22,521 nucleotides of DNA from a virus, in IMG/VR virus record IMGVR_UViG_3300037487_001070, positions 1 to 22,521 of that record. One strand, given 5' to 3'. Under the pieces are notes generated by a model. The model did not search any database and had not been told where the DNA came from. It was given only the letters and a program-made list of their open reading frames with translations. Shown piece after piece: positions 21,669 through 22,521 of this stretch (its first letter is position 1; every line of letters starts with the position of its first letter). Both the position numbers and the translations under genes were made by a program.

Positions 21669-22521
21669 ATGACTGTTAAAAAAAATATACCTCCGGTCTG
21701 GACGACCGCAGGACGACCATCCGCCCCAGTTCCGAATGGTACTAACGGATTTAATCAAGATACCGGTTTTTTTGAGAGAACAGGTGACGGCGGCGCGACA
21801 TGGAAAAGCTCTCCTGATTCTTCGGGTGCTGGTGCGACGGGGACGTGGGGTGTAAACATTTCTGGAAATGCTGCTACGGCTACCTTGTCGTCTAATGTGA
21901 CAACCAATGCGAACTTGACAGGAGTTGTGACGAGTGTAGGAAATGCAACGTCTATCGCGAATGACGCTATCACCAATCCCATGCTTTCAAACACTACTGT
22001 CACACCGGGTTCGTACGGATCACCAAGTCAGGTTGGAACTTTCACTGTTAACAGCAAGGGTATTCTGTCCAGCGCGTCCAATGACACGATAACCCCAGCT
22101 GCAATTGGTGCGCCGACGACAACAGGTACTGGAGCAACTGGAACTTGGGGCGTGAGCATATCTGGAAATGCTGCTACGGCTACCTTGGCGTCTAATGTGA
22201 CAACCAATGCGAACCTGACAGGCGTTGTGACCAGTGTTGGGAACGCTACTAGTATTGCGAATGGCGACATTACGAATGCTATGCTTTCAAATACGACCGT
22301 CACACCGGGTTCGTACGGCTCATCAAACCAAGTTGGAACTTTCACTGTCAATAGCAAAGGTGTTTTATCAAACGCTGGTAACGCAACGATCACACCAGCT
22401 GCGATTGGTGCGCCAACAACTTCAGGTACTGGAGCAACAGGAACTTGGGGTATAAACATTTCTGGAAATGCTGCTACGGCTACTTTGTCGAACAACGTGA
22501 CAACAAACGCAAACCTGACAG
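21669..22521 (+). CDS. Repetitive tail fibre protein, cut by window edge
   Basis: This ORF starts MTVKKNIPPVWTTAGRPSAP, then NGTNGFNQDTGFFER and GGATWKSS, a short N-terminal module common on phage fibre proteins. From residue 53 it consists of 100-residue repeats, each containing GATGTWG, SGNAATAT, TNANLTGVVTSVGN, NTTVTPGSYG and ITPAAIGA. At least 2.3 copies are present and the frame is still open at the right edge (284 codons seen). Such repeats form long trimeric shafts. It starts eight bases after the previous stop; the binding site is weak (AGAGAAAA). GC content is well above that of the capsid genes. The receptor-binding tip lies outside the window. Confidence 0.85.
   Translation, partial: MTVKKNIPPVWTTAGRPSAPVPNGTNGFNQDTGFFERTGDGGATWKSSPDSSGAGATGTWGVNISGNAATATLSSNVTTNANLTGVVTSVGNATSIANDAITNPMLSNTTVTPGSYGSPSQVGTFTVNSKGILSSASNDTITPAAIGAPTTTGTGATGTWGVSISGNAATATLASNVTTNANLTGVVTSVGNATSIANGDITNAMLSNTTVTPGSYGSSNQVGTFTVNSKGVLSNAGNATITPAAIGAPTTSGTGATGTWGINISGNAATATLSNNVTTNANLT
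21825..22521. repeat. 300-bp in-frame tandem repeat in fibre gene
   Basis: Units start at 21825, 22125 and 22425 with an exact 300-bp period; the third is cut by the window end. Long stretches, such as TCTGGAAATGCTGCTACGGC at 21861, 22161 and 22461, are identical at the DNA level, including synonymous positions, which points to recent duplication or gene conversion. The number of repeats beyond the window is unknown. Confidence 0.93.

Noticed and set aside
22028-22495. 155-codon leftward ORF opposite the repetitive fibre gene
   Set aside because: It mirrors the 300-bp repeat of the rightward fibre gene, which has clear protein motifs; the leftward product is a Val/Pro/Ala-rich artefact.

Overview
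The window is about 22.5 kb of a short-tailed (podovirus-type) bacteriophage or prophage whose virion genes follow the Salmonella phage P22 plan: small terminase, large terminase, portal, scaffold, coat, gp4-like and gp10-like tail accessory factors, three ejection proteins, then tail fibres. The DNA is AT-rich, the ribosome binding sites are strong AAGGTG/AGGAGG types, and most genes overlap or nearly touch. A Gram-negative, probably gammaproteobacterial host is a reasonable guess, but no gene identifies it. No integrase, lysis gene, tRNA or CRISPR array is visible, so lifestyle cannot be decided here.

Layout: (1) Positions 1-1723 carry leftward accessory genes. A promoter at 1437-1465 heads an apparent operon of five small genes: a Cys-containing protein, an unknown protein, a pentapeptide-repeat protein, an excisionase-like HTH protein, and a repeat-bearing ORF running off the left edge. 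A second HTH gene (1490-1723) lies upstream. In-frame tandem repeats or duplications occur in three of the five operon genes, and the first two share a duplicated translation leader. (2) 1724-2020 is a divergent control region with palindromes and direct repeats. (3) 2021-7288 is the packaging block: an AT-hook/Cys protein, the small terminase, three small proteins that look like paralogues, the large terminase and the portal. (4) 7289-7558 holds a terminator, a promoter-like element, a perfect DnaA-box match with two weaker phased matches, and a longer leader. (5) 7559-12979 is the capsid and neck block. (6) 12991-17020 encodes three ejection proteins, the first with a C-terminal S74-type domain. 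(7) 16998-17174, on the opposite strand, is a 58-codon gene for a two-helix membrane protein, in the interval where P22 keeps its superinfection-exclusion gene sieA. (8) 17202 to the right edge is the adhesion block: three fibre-like genes and two small conserved-looking genes, with a marked rise in GC content inside the second fibre gene and a 300-bp tandem repeat in the third.

The late genes form a working set: terminase pumps DNA through the portal into a scaffold-assembled coat; gp4-like and gp10-like proteins close the neck; ejection proteins are stored in the particle and follow or lead the DNA into the cell; fibres bind the host. The most notable items are the antisense membrane-protein gene, the repeat-prone leftward operon, the paralogue trio inside the terminase block and the DnaA-box cluster between portal and scaffold. 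Two genes below 60 codons (16998-17174 and 19929-20102) are easy to miss and are supported here by start sites and context.
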